From: Streptomyces sp. GESEQ-4
Lineage (GTDB): Bacteria > Actinomycetota > Actinomycetes > Streptomycetales > Streptomycetaceae
Length of the DNA: 64,000 nucleotides
Reading direction: 5' to 3'
Assembly: GCF_017948455.1 (NCBI RefSeq)
Contig: NZ_JAFFSU010000001.1
Span: 310,001-374,000 of the forward strand
In this document: positions 45,938-54,684 of the stretch, in pieces
How positions within the stretch are numbered: position 1 is the stretch's first letter
Layout of the letters: every line of letters starts with the position of its first letter
The notes under the pieces: generated by a model
What the model was told of the DNA's origin: nothing
The model's database searches: none
The model's input: the letters and a program-made list of their open reading frames with translations, nothing else
Made by a program: the position numbers and the translations under genes

Positions 45938-46639
45938 TCAGTCGGGCAGCTGCGTCCGCAGCCACTCCTCCACCTCGCCCACATGCGCGGCCGCCGCCGC
46001 CCGTGCCGCCTCCGGGTCGCGGGCGGCGAGGGCGCGGTGGATCGCGGCGTGTTCGCGGCGGGTGCGGGCGAAGGCGCCCTCTTCCTGGTAGCCGCGCCAG
46101 ACGCGGGCGCGGAAGGTGCGGGAGGAGAGGCCCTCCAGGATGGCGGCCATGGTGTCGTTGCCTGCGGCGACGGCGATCTCGCGGTGGAAGGCGAGGTCGT
46201 GGGCGAGGATCTCGTCGGGGTCGTCGGTGGCGTTCATCGCCGTGAGGTGCTTCTCCACCTCGGCGAGCTGGTCCGGGGTGATGCGCGCGGCGGCCAGCGC
46301 GGTCGCCGTGGACTCCAGGATGCGGCGGACCTCCAGCAACTCCACCAGGCGCGGGCCGCGGGAGAGGTCGGCGACCACCCCGAACGTCTCCAGCAGGTCA
46401 CCGGCCTGGAGCTGGGTGACGTAGATGCCGGAGCCGTGCCGCGCCTCCAGGACGCCGAGCACGGTGAGCGCGCGGATCGCCTCGCGCATCGAGCTGCGGG
46501 AGATGCCCAGCTGAACCGCGAGATCGCGCTCGGTCGGCAGCCGCTGGCCCGGCTCAAGCCGGCCCTCGCCGATCATCGCCTTGATCTGCTCGATGGCGCG
46601 CTGCGTCACCGTGCCCTTCTGCGGGGCGGTCTCGTCCAC
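45938..46639 (-). CDS. GntR/FadR-family (FCD) regulator of the fucose operon
   Basis: This 233-aa regulator has an N-terminal winged HTH (about 8-75: VTQRAIEQIKAMIGEGRLEP, PTERDLAVQLGISRSSMREA and HGSGIYVTQ). An all-helical FCD effector domain follows (about 85-225: LLEVRRILESTATALAAAR, DLAFHREIAVAAGN with metal-binding Asp/His, EHAAIHRALAARDPEAAR). GTG 46639 is preceded by GGAGGAG. Divergent from the fucose transport and oxidation operon, it probably represses it through the palindrome at 46685 until fucose or a fucose-derived acid binds. Confidence 0.92.
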   Translation of the reverse strand: MDETAPQKGTVTQRAIEQIKAMIGEGRLEPGQRLPTERDLAVQLGISRSSMREAIRALTVLGVLEARHGSGIYVTQLQAGDLLETFGVVADLSRGPRLVELLEVRRILESTATALAAARITPDQLAEVEKHLTAMNATDDPDEILAHDLAFHREIAVAAGNDTMAAILEGLSSRTFRARVWRGYQEEGAFARTRREHAAIHRALAARDPEAARAAAAAHVGEVEEWLRTQLPD

Positions 46640-46684
46640 GCCACTCCTCCTGTCGACGGTGCGCCCGCAGTCTAATCTCCGATG

Positions 46685-46695
46685 TGGTCGGACCA
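46685..46695. promoter_or_regulatory. FadR-type operator TGGTCGGACCA
   Basis: This perfect 11-bp palindrome of the TGGTC-N-GACCA kind recognised by FCD-type GntR regulators lies in the divergent region. A second, degraded copy TGGTCTGATAA lies at 46749-46759, 64 nt on. Confidence 0.75.
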
Positions 46696-46803
46696 CTATG
46701 GCCGGATACCGGCATTATTTGCTGCGCGAGGGTGTTGTCAGGCCGAAGTGGTCTGATAAATATGCGGGCAAGTGCTCGATCACGCTCGATGAGGAGCTGG
46801 CAG

Positions 46804-47883
46804 ATGGCCGACGGATCTGTGCGGAACGGACGGGGACGGGTCTCCCCGCGGATGGTGCGCGTGGCGGCGGTCGCCGTCGCGGGCGCCCTCGCTCTCACGG
46901 CATGCGGCAGCACCAAGGACACCGGGTCGGCGAGTGCGGGAGCCGGCGGCACCGGCAAGGTCGGGGTGATCCTGCCCCTGCTGACCTCGCCGTTCTGGCA
47001 GTCGTACAACGACTACGTACCGAAGATGGCCAAGTCGGAAGGGGTGGAGGCGCTGAAGACGGTCAACTCCAACAGCGATCCCTCCCAGCAGATCACCGAC
47101 ATCAACAACCAGCTCAACCAGGGCGTGAAGGGCGTGGTGGTGGCCCCGCTGGACAGCGCCGCCATCGAGGCCGGGCTCGACCAGGCCGAGCGCAAGGGCG
47201 TGCCCGTGGTCGCCGTCGACGTGGCGCCCGAGAAGGGCAAGGTCGCCATGGTGGTGCGCGCCAACAACGTCGCGTACGGCGAGAAGGCCTGCGAGTACCT
47301 CGGCAAGCAGATCCCGTCCGGCAAGGTCGTACAGATCATGGGCGACCTCGCCTCGGTCAACGGCCGTGACCGCTCGGAGGCGTTCCGCGACTGCGTCAAG
47401 AAGAAGTACCCGAAGCTGAAGGTCCTGGAGATACCGGCCAAGTGGGAGTCGGACACGGCCGCCTCCAAGCTCGACACGCTGCTGAACGCCAACCCCGACA
47501 TCAAGGGCATCTACATGCAGGCGGGCGGCGTGTACCTCGCGCCTACGCTCCAGACCCTGAAGTCCAAGGGCATGCTGAAGAAGACGGGCCAGGCGGGCCA
47601 CATCACGATCGTCTCCAACGACGGCATCCCGCAGGAGTACGACGCCATCCGCAAGGGCGAGATCGACGCCACCGTCTCCCAGCCCGCCGACCTGTACGCC
47701 AAGTACGGCATGTACTACATCAAGGCGGCGATGGAGGGGAAGACCTTCAAGCCGGGCCCGACGGACCACGGTTCCGAGATCGTCAAGCTGCCCAGCGGCA
47801 TCCTCGAGGACCAGCTGCCCGCGCCGCTGGTCACAAAGGAGAACGTCGACGACCCCGAGCTGTGGGGCAACACGGTCGGATGA
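46804..47883 (+). CDS. Ribose-type sugar-binding lipoprotein, L-fucose candidate
   Basis: This 359-aa type-I binding protein has the lipobox ALALTACGS (Cys34). The mature part shows KVGVILPLLTSPFWQSYNDY, NSNSDPSQQITDINNQLNQG, GVVVAPLDSAAIEAGLDQAE and VSNDGIPQEYDAIRKGEIDA, the RbsB fold. It captures a monosaccharide outside the cell, here most likely L-fucose, judged from the enzymes in the same operon. The start is ATG 46804 with GAGGAG 8 nt upstream. Its stop overlaps the ATPase start (ATGA). Confidence 0.92.
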   Translation: MADGSVRNGRGRVSPRMVRVAAVAVAGALALTACGSTKDTGSASAGAGGTGKVGVILPLLTSPFWQSYNDYVPKMAKSEGVEALKTVNSNSDPSQQITDINNQLNQGVKGVVVAPLDSAAIEAGLDQAERKGVPVVAVDVAPEKGKVAMVVRANNVAYGEKACEYLGKQIPSGKVVQIMGDLASVNGRDRSEAFRDCVKKKYPKLKVLEIPAKWESDTAASKLDTLLNANPDIKGIYMQAGGVYLAPTLQTLKSKGMLKKTGQAGHITIVSNDGIPQEYDAIRKGEIDATVSQPADLYAKYGMYYIKAAMEGKTFKPGPTDHGSEIVKLPSGILEDQLPAPLVTKENVDDPELWGNTVG

Positions 47884-49379
47884 GTACCCCACTTGTCGAG
47901 GCGCGTGGCATCACCAAGCGATACGGCCCCACCACCGCCCTGTACGAAGGCCAACTCACCGTGTTCCCCGGCGAGTCCCACGGCCTCGTCGGCCGCAACG
48001 GCGCCGGAAAGTCCACGCTGGTGAACATCCTCACCGGCCTCCAGCCCGCCGACGAGGGCACGGTCCGCTTCGACGGCGAGCCCGCACCCCCGCTCGCCGA
48101 CCGGGACGCCTGGCGCCGCAAGGTGGCCTGCGTCTACCAGAAGCCCACGGTCGTCCCCGAGTTGACGGTCGCCGAGAACCTGTTCATCAACCGGCAGCCG
48201 CTGCAGCGCGGCTTCATCAGCTGGCGCACGCTCAGGTCCGAGGCCGCCGCGCTCCTGGACACCTGGGACGTACGCGTCGACCCCGAGGCCCGCACCGCCG
48301 ACCTCAAGGTCGAGGACCGTCAAATGGTGGAGATCGCCCGCGCGTTGAGCTTCGGCGCCCGGTTCATCGTGCTCGACGAACCCACCGCCCAGCTCGACAA
48401 CCGCGAGATCGAGCGGCTCTTCACCCGCATGCGGGCACTCCAGGACTCCGGCGTCACCTTCCTGTTCATCTCGCACCACCTCCAGGAGGTCTACGAGGTC
48501 TGCCAGACCGTCACCGTGCTGCGCGACGCCCGCTGGATCACCACGGCCCCGGTCGCCGAACTCCCGCGGCGGGCCCTGGTGGAGGCCATGGCGGGGGAGT
48601 CCATCGAGGCCATCGCCGAACAGGCCGTGGATCCCAGGGACGTCGATCACGACGCCCCCGTCCTCCTCGAAGCCCGCGGACTCACCTCCCCGGCGTACCG
48701 GGACATCGACCTCACCGTCCGCCGCGGCGAGGTCGTCGGGCTGGCCGGCATCAGCGGCAGCGGCAAGGTCGAACTCGCCGAGTCCTTCGCGGGACTGCAC
48801 ACCCCGACGGGCGGGAGTGCCCGACTGAACGGGGAGCGGCTTCCGTTCGGCGATGTGCAGGCCGCCCTCAAGGCGGGCGTCGGCTGTGTGCCCCGGGACC
48901 GGCACGAGCAGGGCCTGGTCGCCGGCATGACCGTCGGCGACAACGCCACCATGAGCGTCCTGAACCGGCTCGGCCGGTACGGCTTCGTCGGCACCGACCG
49001 CAAGCGCGGCTTCGCCACCGCCCTCATCGACCGCCTCGACATCCACACCCAGGGCCCCGACCAGCCCGTCTCCGACCTGTCCGGCGGCAACGCGCAGAAG
49101 GTCGTCATGGCCCGCGCCCTCGCCTCCGACCCCAAGCTCCTGGTCCTCATCAACCCCACCGCGGGCGTCGACGTGAAGTCCAAGGAGTCACTGCTGGCCC
49201 GGATGGACAGCGCCCGCGAGGACGGCACCGCCGTGCTGGTCGTCTCCGACGAACTCGACGACCTGCGGCGCTGTGACCGCGTCCTCGTCCTCTTCCACGG
49301 CCGTGTCGTCGCCGAGCACCCGGCGGGCTGGCGCGACCACGAGCTGATCGCCTCCATCGAAGGAGTGGACCATGGCTGA
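47880..49379 (+). CDS. RbsA-type sugar ABC transporter ATPase, tandem domains
   Basis: This 499-aa protein has two fused ATPase domains. Domain one (about 1-235) is canonical: Walker A GRNGAGKST, degenerate signature KVEDRQMVEIARALS, Walker B FIVLDEPTAQLD and FISHHLQEV. Domain two (about 255-495) is degenerate, as usual in this family: GISGSGKVELAESFAG, SDLSGGNAQKVVMARAL, but Walker B reads LVLINPTAGVDVKSKE, lacking the usual Asp-Glu. Domain one probably supplies the main hydrolysis. It overlaps its neighbours on both sides (4 nt upstream, 8 nt downstream). Confidence 0.92.
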   Translation: MSTPLVEARGITKRYGPTTALYEGQLTVFPGESHGLVGRNGAGKSTLVNILTGLQPADEGTVRFDGEPAPPLADRDAWRRKVACVYQKPTVVPELTVAENLFINRQPLQRGFISWRTLRSEAAALLDTWDVRVDPEARTADLKVEDRQMVEIARALSFGARFIVLDEPTAQLDNREIERLFTRMRALQDSGVTFLFISHHLQEVYEVCQTVTVLRDARWITTAPVAELPRRALVEAMAGESIEAIAEQAVDPRDVDHDAPVLLEARGLTSPAYRDIDLTVRRGEVVGLAGISGSGKVELAESFAGLHTPTGGSARLNGERLPFGDVQAALKAGVGCVPRDRHEQGLVAGMTVGDNATMSVLNRLGRYGFVGTDRKRGFATALIDRLDIHTQGPDQPVSDLSGGNAQKVVMARALASDPKLLVLINPTAGVDVKSKESLLARMDSAREDGTAVLVVSDELDDLRRCDRVLVLFHGRVVAEHPAGWRDHELIASIEGVDHG

Positions 49380-50397
49380 CACCAAGGCTCCGCCGGTGAA
49401 GCTGCCGCGGGTGCCCGAGGCCGGGGCGGCCCGCACGGTGCTGCTGCGCCGCGCCCGCGAACTGGCCCTCGTACCGGCCCTGTTGCTGCTCATGGTGCTC
49501 GGCGCGGTGGTCAACGACTCGTTCCTCACCGAGCGCAACCTGATCTCGATCCTCGGCGCCTCGGCCGCGCTCGCGATGGTCGTGCTGGCCGAGTCGCTGG
49601 TGCTGATCACCGGCAAGTTCGACCTGTCGCTGGAGTCCGTCGTCGGTATCGCGCCCGCCGTCGGAGCGCTGCTCGTGCTGCCCGTCGCGCAGTCCGGCTG
49701 GGGCACCGAGTTCCCGGCCGCGCTGTCCCTGCTGGCGGTCCTGGTGGTCGGTGCGGCGATCGGCGGGTTCAACGGGATCCTGGTCGTGAAGTTCCGGCTG
49801 AACGCGTTCATCGTGACGCTGGCGATGCTGATCGTGCTGCGCGGTCTGCTGGTCGGCGCGACCAAGGGCAAGACACTGTTCGGGATGCCCGACAGCTTCT
49901 ACTCCCTCGCGACGACGACCTTCCTCAACGTCCCGATGTCGGTGTGGCTGGCCGCCGTCGCCTTCGCGGTGGCCGGGTTGGTGCTGAAGTACCACCGCAT
50001 CGGGCGTGCGCTGTACGCCATCGGCGGCAACGCGGACGCGGCCCGGGCGGCCGGTATCCGGGTCGAGCGCGTGATGCTCGGCGTGTTCGTCGTCGCGGGT
50101 GTGCTGGCGGCGGTCGGCGGGATCATGCAGACCGGCTACGTCGGTGCGATCAGCGCCAACCAGGGCAACAACATGATCTTCACCGTGTTCGCGGCGGCGG
50201 TGATCGGCGGCATCAGCCTGGACGGCGGCAAGGGCACCATGTTCGGCGCCCTGACCGGCGTACTGCTCCTGGGCGTCGTACAGAACCTGCTCACCCTCGC
50301 CCAGGTGCCGTCCTTCTGGATCCAGGCCATCTACGGCGGAATCATCCTCGTCGCCCTCATGATCGCCCGCGTCACGACGGGCCGCGCCCAGGACTGA
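49372..50397 (+). CDS. RbsC-type sugar ABC transporter permease
   Basis: This 341-aa protein has eight to ten spans of the BPD_transp_2 family. [59 protein letters not shown] and [20 protein letters not shown] are standard blocks. It completes the three-component importer, so this operon, unlike the one at 36453, does not need a shared ATPase. The start overlaps the ATPase gene by 8 nt. The dehydratase gene follows after 37 nt. Confidence 0.92.
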   Translation: MADTKAPPVKLPRVPEAGAARTVLLRRARELALVPALLLLMVLGAVVNDSFLTERNLISILGASAALAMVVLAESLVLITGKFDLSLESVVGIAPAVGALLVLPVAQSGWGTEFPAALSLLAVLVVGAAIGGFNGILVVKFRLNAFIVTLAMLIVLRGLLVGATKGKTLFGMPDSFYSLATTTFLNVPMSVWLAAVAFAVAGLVLKYHRIGRALYAIGGNADAARAAGIRVERVMLGVFVVAGVLAAVGGIMQTGYVGAISANQGNNMIFTVFAAAVIGGISLDGGKGTMFGALTGVLLLGVVQNLLTLAQVPSFWIQAIYGGIILVALMIARVTTGRAQD

Positions 50398-50434
50398 CCC
50401 GCGTCGTTCCCCGCCAGCCACCGAAAGGCCCTCT

Positions 50435-51796
50435 GTGTCCCAGACGCCCGACCCCTCTTCACGTATCTCCGCGCTCGACACCTATGACATCCGTTTCCCC
50501 ACCTCGCGGGAGCTCGACGGCTCCGACGCGATGAACCCGGACCCCGACTACTCGGCCGCCTATGTCGTGCTGCGCACAGACTCCGACGGCGCTGCGGACG
50601 GTCCGGAGGGGCACGGTTTCACCTTCACCATCGGGCGGGGCAACGAGGTCCAGGTCGCCGCGATCCACGCACTGCGCCATCATGTGGTCGGACGGTCCGT
50701 CGACGAGGTGTGCGCCGACCCCGGAGTGCTGTTCCGGGATCTCATCGGCGACAGCCAACTGCGCTGGCTCGGGCCCGAGAAGGGCGTGATGCACATGGCG
50801 ATCGGCGCGGTGACCAACGCCGTGTGGGACCTCGCCGCCAAGCGGGCAGGCAAGCCGCTGTGGCAGTTCCTCGCCGACGCCGACCCCGAGTGGCTGGTCG
50901 GCCAGATCGACTTCCGCTACCTCACCGACGCGCTCACCCCCGAAGAGGCGCTGACCCTTCTCCGACGCGGCCGGGACGGCGCCGAGGACCGCAGGGCCCG
51001 GCTCCTGGAGCACGGCTACCCCGCCTACACCACCTCCGCCGGCTGGCTCGGCTACGACGACGACAAGCTCACCCGGCTCGCCGCCGAGGCGGTCGCCGAC
51101 GGCTTCCGGCAGATCAAGCTGAAGGTCGGCGCAGATCTGGAGGACGACATCCGGCGCTGCCGGGTCGCCCGGTCCGTGATCGGCCCGGACATCCGCATGG
51201 CGATCGACGCCAACCAGCGCTGGGACGTCGACGAGGCGATCCGCTGGACCAAAGCGCTGGCCGAGTTCGACCCGTACTGGATCGAGGAGCCCACCAGCCC
51301 CGACGACATCCTCGGGCACGCCGCGATCCGCAAGGCCGTGACCCCGGTGAAGGTCGCCACCGGAGAGCACGTCCAGAACCGGGTCGTCTTCAAGCAGCTG
51401 CTCCAGGCCGGCGCGATCGACGTCGTGCAGATCGACGCGGCCCGCGTCGCCGGCGTCAACGAGAACCTCGCGATCCTGCTGCTCGCCGCCAAGTTCGGCG
51501 TGCCGGTCTGCCCGCACGCGGGCGGCGTCGGCCTGTGCGAACTCGTCCAGCACCTCTCGATGTTCGACTACGTCGCCGTCTCCGGCAGCATCGACGACCG
51601 CGTCATCGAGTACGTCGACCATCTGCACGACCACTTCCTCGCCCCGGTGGTGATCCGCGAGGGTCACTACACGGCACCCACCGCACCGGGCTTCTCCGCG
51701 GACATGCGGCCCGAGTCCATCGCCCGGTACACGTTCCCCGGCGGCGCCTTCTGGGCCGCCGACCTCAAGACGCAGCAGAAGGGGCAGGCGGCATGA
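50435..51796 (+). CDS. L-fuconate dehydratase (enolase superfamily)
   Basis: It dehydrates L-fuconate to 2-keto-3-deoxy-L-fuconate. The 453-aa product starts at GTG 50435 after GAAAGG. Opening residues [20 protein letters not shown] are a hallmark of the fuconate dehydratase group. Catalytic parts of the mandelate-racemase subgroup are visible: [16 protein letters not shown] with Lys, [10 protein letters not shown] with metal Asp, [10 protein letters not shown] with metal Glu, ATGEHVQN with Glu and [15 protein letters not shown] with the base His. It works with the dehydrogenases and lactonase that follow, and its stop overlaps the next start (ATGA). Confidence 0.93.
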   Translation: MSQTPDPSSRISALDTYDIRFPTSRELDGSDAMNPDPDYSAAYVVLRTDSDGAADGPEGHGFTFTIGRGNEVQVAAIHALRHHVVGRSVDEVCADPGVLFRDLIGDSQLRWLGPEKGVMHMAIGAVTNAVWDLAAKRAGKPLWQFLADADPEWLVGQIDFRYLTDALTPEEALTLLRRGRDGAEDRRARLLEHGYPAYTTSAGWLGYDDDKLTRLAAEAVADGFRQIKLKVGADLEDDIRRCRVARSVIGPDIRMAIDANQRWDVDEAIRWTKALAEFDPYWIEEPTSPDDILGHAAIRKAVTPVKVATGEHVQNRVVFKQLLQAGAIDVVQIDAARVAGVNENLAILLLAAKFGVPVCPHAGGVGLCELVQHLSMFDYVAVSGSIDDRVIEYVDHLHDHFLAPVVIREGHYTAPTAPGFSADMRPESIARYTFPGGAFWAADLKTQQKGQAA

Positions 51797-52548
51797 ACGA
51801 CTTCGAGGGACTGAGGGCCCTGGTGACGGGCGGTGCCTCCGGCATCGGCCGGGCCACCGCGGAACTCCTGGCCGCGCGCGGCGCCCAGGTCGCCGTCCTC
51901 GACCTGGACCCGTCCTCCGTGGAGAAGCCGCTGCTCGCCCACCGCGCCGACGTCACCGACGACGCCTCCGTCCGCCAGGCCGTCGCCGCCGCCGTCGCCG
52001 AACTCGGCGGACTCGACATCCTGATCAACAACGCGGGCATCGGCGCCCAGGGCACCGTCGAGGACAACGACGACGCCGAATGGCACCGCGTGATGGACGT
52101 CAACGTCGTCGGCATGGTCCGCGCCGCCCGCGCCGCCCTCCCGCACCTGCGCGAGTCCTCCCACGCCGCGATCGTCAACACCTGCTCCATCGCCGCCACC
52201 GCGGGACTCCCGCAACGCGCCCTGTACAGCGCGACCAAGGGCGCCGTGTACTCCCTCACCCTCGCCATGGCCGCCGACCACGTCCGCGAGGGCATCCGCG
52301 TCAACTGCGTCAACCCCGGCACCGTGGACACCCCGTGGGTCGGCCGCCTCCTCGGCGCCGCCGCCGACCCGGCCGCCGAACGCGCCGCCCTCGAGGCCCG
52401 CCAGCCCACCGGCCGCCTGGTCAGCGCGGCCGAAGTCGCGGGCGCCATCGCCTACTTGGCGAGCCCCCTCTCCGGCGCCACCACCGGCACGGCACTGCCC
52501 GTCGACGGCGGCATGCAGGGTCTGCGCCTGCGCCCGGCGGGCCAGTGA
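51793..52548 (+). CDS. SDR dehydrogenase, probably for 2-keto-3-deoxy-L-fuconate
   Basis: This 251-aa classical SDR has the cofactor loop [26 protein letters not shown]-like AVLDLDP (NAD preference), [19 protein letters not shown] with catalytic Ser, YSATK with catalytic Tyr-Lys, and [11 protein letters not shown]. The last motif is frequent in fucose/rhamnose-pathway SDRs. In the oxidative L-fucose route it would oxidise 2-keto-3-deoxy-fuconate; oxidation of fucose itself is the alternative, as the aldo/keto reductase next to it could take either step. Overlaps of 4 nt on both sides show tight coupling. Confidence 0.88.
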   Translation: MNDFEGLRALVTGGASGIGRATAELLAARGAQVAVLDLDPSSVEKPLLAHRADVTDDASVRQAVAAAVAELGGLDILINNAGIGAQGTVEDNDDAEWHRVMDVNVVGMVRAARAALPHLRESSHAAIVNTCSIAATAGLPQRALYSATKGAVYSLTLAMAADHVREGIRVNCVNPGTVDTPWVGRLLGAAADPAAERAALEARQPTGRLVSAAEVAGAIAYLASPLSGATTGTALPVDGGMQGLRLRPAGQ

Positions 52549-53546
52549 GCACCCCGCCAGCGCCCGGCGGACGGCCGGTGAACACCCTCGGCAGGAGCGG
52601 CGTCGAGGTCTCCCCGCTCGCCCTCGGCACCGCCCCGATCGGCAACCTCTTCGCCGAAGTCACGGAAGAACAGGCGGAGGAAAGCGTCGCCGCCGCCTGG
52701 CAGCAAGGCATCCGCTACTTCGACACCGCCCCGCACTACGGCCTCGGCCTGTCCGAACGCCGCCTGGGCGCCGCCCTGCGCGAGCACCCACGAGACGCGT
52801 ACACGATCTCGACGAAGGTCGGCCGCCGCCTGGAACCGGTCGACACCCCGGGCGACGACCTTGCGCACGGCTTCGCCGTACCCGCCTCCCACCGCCGCGT
52901 CTGGGACTTCAGCGCCGACGGCATACGGCGCTCCCTGGACGCCAGCCTGGAGCGGCTCGGCCTGGACCGCGTCGACGTCGTCTACCTCCACGACCCCGAC
53001 GACCACGCCGAACAGGCCTTCCACGAGGGCTACCCGGCGCTGGAGAAGCTGCGCTCCGAAGGCGTCGTCGGCGCCATCGGAGCCGGCATGAACCAGGCCG
53101 GCATGCTGACCCGCTTCGTCCGCGACACGGATGTCGACGTCGTGCTGTGCGCCGGCCGCTACACGCTGCTCGACCAGAGCGCGCTCACCGAACTGCTGCC
53201 CGCCGCCGTGGACCGCGGTACGTCCGTCGTCATCGGCGGCGCCTTCAACTCCGGTCTGCTGGCGAATCCGAGGCCGGAATCGACGTACAACTACGACCGG
53301 CCACCACAGGAGATGCTGGACCGCGCCCTGCGCATGAAGTCGGTCGCCGACCGCCACGGCATCACCCTGCGAGCCGCCGCCCTCGCCTACTGCGCGGCGC
53401 ACCCGGCCGTCGCGAGCGTCCTCGTCGGCGCACGGTCGGCGGCCGAAGTCCGGGACTGCGCCGAGCAGTTCGCGTCTGAGGTGCCGGAGGCGTTCTGGCG
53501 GGAGCTGAGAGAGACCGGCCTGCTGTCCGACGAGGAGCCGTCATGA
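52545..53546 (+). CDS. Aldo/keto reductase, probable L-fucose dehydrogenase
   Basis: This 333-aa AKR begins NTLGRSGVEVSPLALGTAPI. The catalytic tetrad region is FDTAPHYGLGLSERRLG (Asp and Tyr), ISTKVGR (Lys) and VDVVYLHDPDDH (His). VLVGARSAAEVRDCAEQF closes the barrel as in family members. Enzymes of this group oxidise L-fucose, L-galactose or D-threo-aldoses to lactones with NAD(P). In this operon, L-fucose to L-fucono-lactone is the natural reading. GTG 52545 overlaps the SDR stop. Confidence 0.9.
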   Translation: MSTPPAPGGRPVNTLGRSGVEVSPLALGTAPIGNLFAEVTEEQAEESVAAAWQQGIRYFDTAPHYGLGLSERRLGAALREHPRDAYTISTKVGRRLEPVDTPGDDLAHGFAVPASHRRVWDFSADGIRRSLDASLERLGLDRVDVVYLHDPDDHAEQAFHEGYPALEKLRSEGVVGAIGAGMNQAGMLTRFVRDTDVDVVLCAGRYTLLDQSALTELLPAAVDRGTSVVIGGAFNSGLLANPRPESTYNYDRPPQEMLDRALRMKSVADRHGITLRAAALAYCAAHPAVASVLVGARSAAEVRDCAEQFASEVPEAFWRELRETGLLSDEEPS

Positions 53547-53857
53547 GAGTCGCCCTGCACACCAAGGTCCGCGCGGACCGCGTCGCGGAATACGAGGCCG
53601 CGCACCGCGAGGTCCCCAAGGAGCTGACGGACGCCATCCGCGCCGCCGGCGCCACCTCCTGGACGATCTGGCGCAGTGGCACCGACCTCTTCCACGTCCT
53701 GGAGTGCGCGGACTACGCCCGGCTCCTCGCCGAGCTGGAGCAGCTGCCGGTCAACGTGGCCTGGCAGGCGCGGATGGCGGAACTCCTCGACGTGGTGCAT
53801 GACTACAGCGGCGAGGGAGCCGACGCGGGCCTGCCCGTCGTATGGGAGCTGCCGTGA
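53543..53857 (+). CDS. L-rhamnose/L-fucose mutarotase (RhaM-like)
   Basis: This 104-aa dimeric-barrel protein starts MRVALHTKVRADRVAEYEAAH; EYEAAHREVPKELTDAIRAA and YSIW-equivalent TSWTIWRSGTDLFHVLE are the family blocks, with His21 and the Trp/Tyr pair near residue 42. It interconverts alpha and beta anomers of a 6-deoxy sugar so that the dehydrogenase gets the right form. Its stop overlaps the GTG of the lactonase gene. Confidence 0.9.
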   Translation: MRVALHTKVRADRVAEYEAAHREVPKELTDAIRAAGATSWTIWRSGTDLFHVLECADYARLLAELEQLPVNVAWQARMAELLDVVHDYSGEGADAGLPVVWELP

Positions 53858-54684
53858 CCGTCGACGCCCACCACCACGTCTGGGACCTCTCCGTACGCGA
53901 CCAGGACTGGATCACCGGAGACGAACTCCTTCCCATCCGGCGGAACTTCACCGTCGCCGACCTGGAACCCGAGGCGCGGGCCGCCGGAGTGGACCGTACC
54001 GTCCTCGTCCAGACCGTCACCGTGCCCGACGAGACCCCGGAGTTCCTCGCCCTCGCCGCCGCGCACGACCTGATCGGCGCGGTCGTCGGCTGGACCGACC
54101 TCACCCGCCCGGACGTCGCCGACGAGCTGGCGCGGCTGCGTGAACTCCCCGGCGGCGACCACCTGAAGGGCATCCGCCACCAGGTCCAGGGCGAACCCGA
54201 CCCCGAGTGGCTGCTGCGTCCCGACGTCCGCCGTGGACTCGCCGCCGTCGCCGACGCGGGCCTCGTCTACGACCTCGTCGTCGTGCCCCACCAACTGCCC
54301 GCCTGCGCCAAGGCCGCCGCGGACCACCCGGACCTCATCTTCGTCCTGGACCACCTCGGCAAACCCCCCATCGCCTCCGGCCGGCGGGAACCCTGGGCGA
54401 GCGCCGTCCGCACCCTCGCCGCACGGCCCAACACGGTCTGCAAGCTCTCCGGCATGGTCACCGAGGCCGATCCGAGGTCCTGGACGGTCGACGACCTGCG
54501 CCCGTACGCCGACACCGTCCTCGACGCCTTCGGCCCGGACCGCCTGATGTTCGGCTCGGACTGGCCGGTGTGCACACTGGCGGCGACCTACGGTGAAGTG
54601 CTGTCGGCGGCAAGGGAGTTGACGGACCCGAGCGACCGCTCCCGCATCTTCGAGGCCACCGCCACCCGCGTCTACGACCTCTGA
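53854..54684 (+). CDS. Amidohydrolase-type L-fuconolactonase
   Basis: This 276-aa COG3618 protein opens the lactone of fuconate. Metal and active-site motifs are VDAHHHVWDL at the N-terminus, GIRHQVQGEPDPEWL, FVLDHLGKPPI, CKLSGMVTEAD and MFGSDWPVC with the conserved Asp. The GTG at 53854, overlapping the mutarotase stop by 4 nt, is preferred over ATG 53842 because every junction in this operon shows the same coupling. It is the final gene of the operon and converges on the LMF1-like gene with a 13-nt overlap. Confidence 0.92.
   Translation: MTVDAHHHVWDLSVRDQDWITGDELLPIRRNFTVADLEPEARAAGVDRTVLVQTVTVPDETPEFLALAAAHDLIGAVVGWTDLTRPDVADELARLRELPGGDHLKGIRHQVQGEPDPEWLLRPDVRRGLAAVADAGLVYDLVVVPHQLPACAKAAADHPDLIFVLDHLGKPPIASGRREPWASAVRTLAARPNTVCKLSGMVTEADPRSWTVDDLRPYADTVLDAFGPDRLMFGSDWPVCTLAATYGEVLSAARELTDPSDRSRIFEATATRVYDL

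Noticed and set aside
43615..45984. 789-codon minus-strand frame opposite GH38
   Set aside because: Composition is that of a frame shadow; the plus-strand GH38 has all zinc and nucleophile residues.
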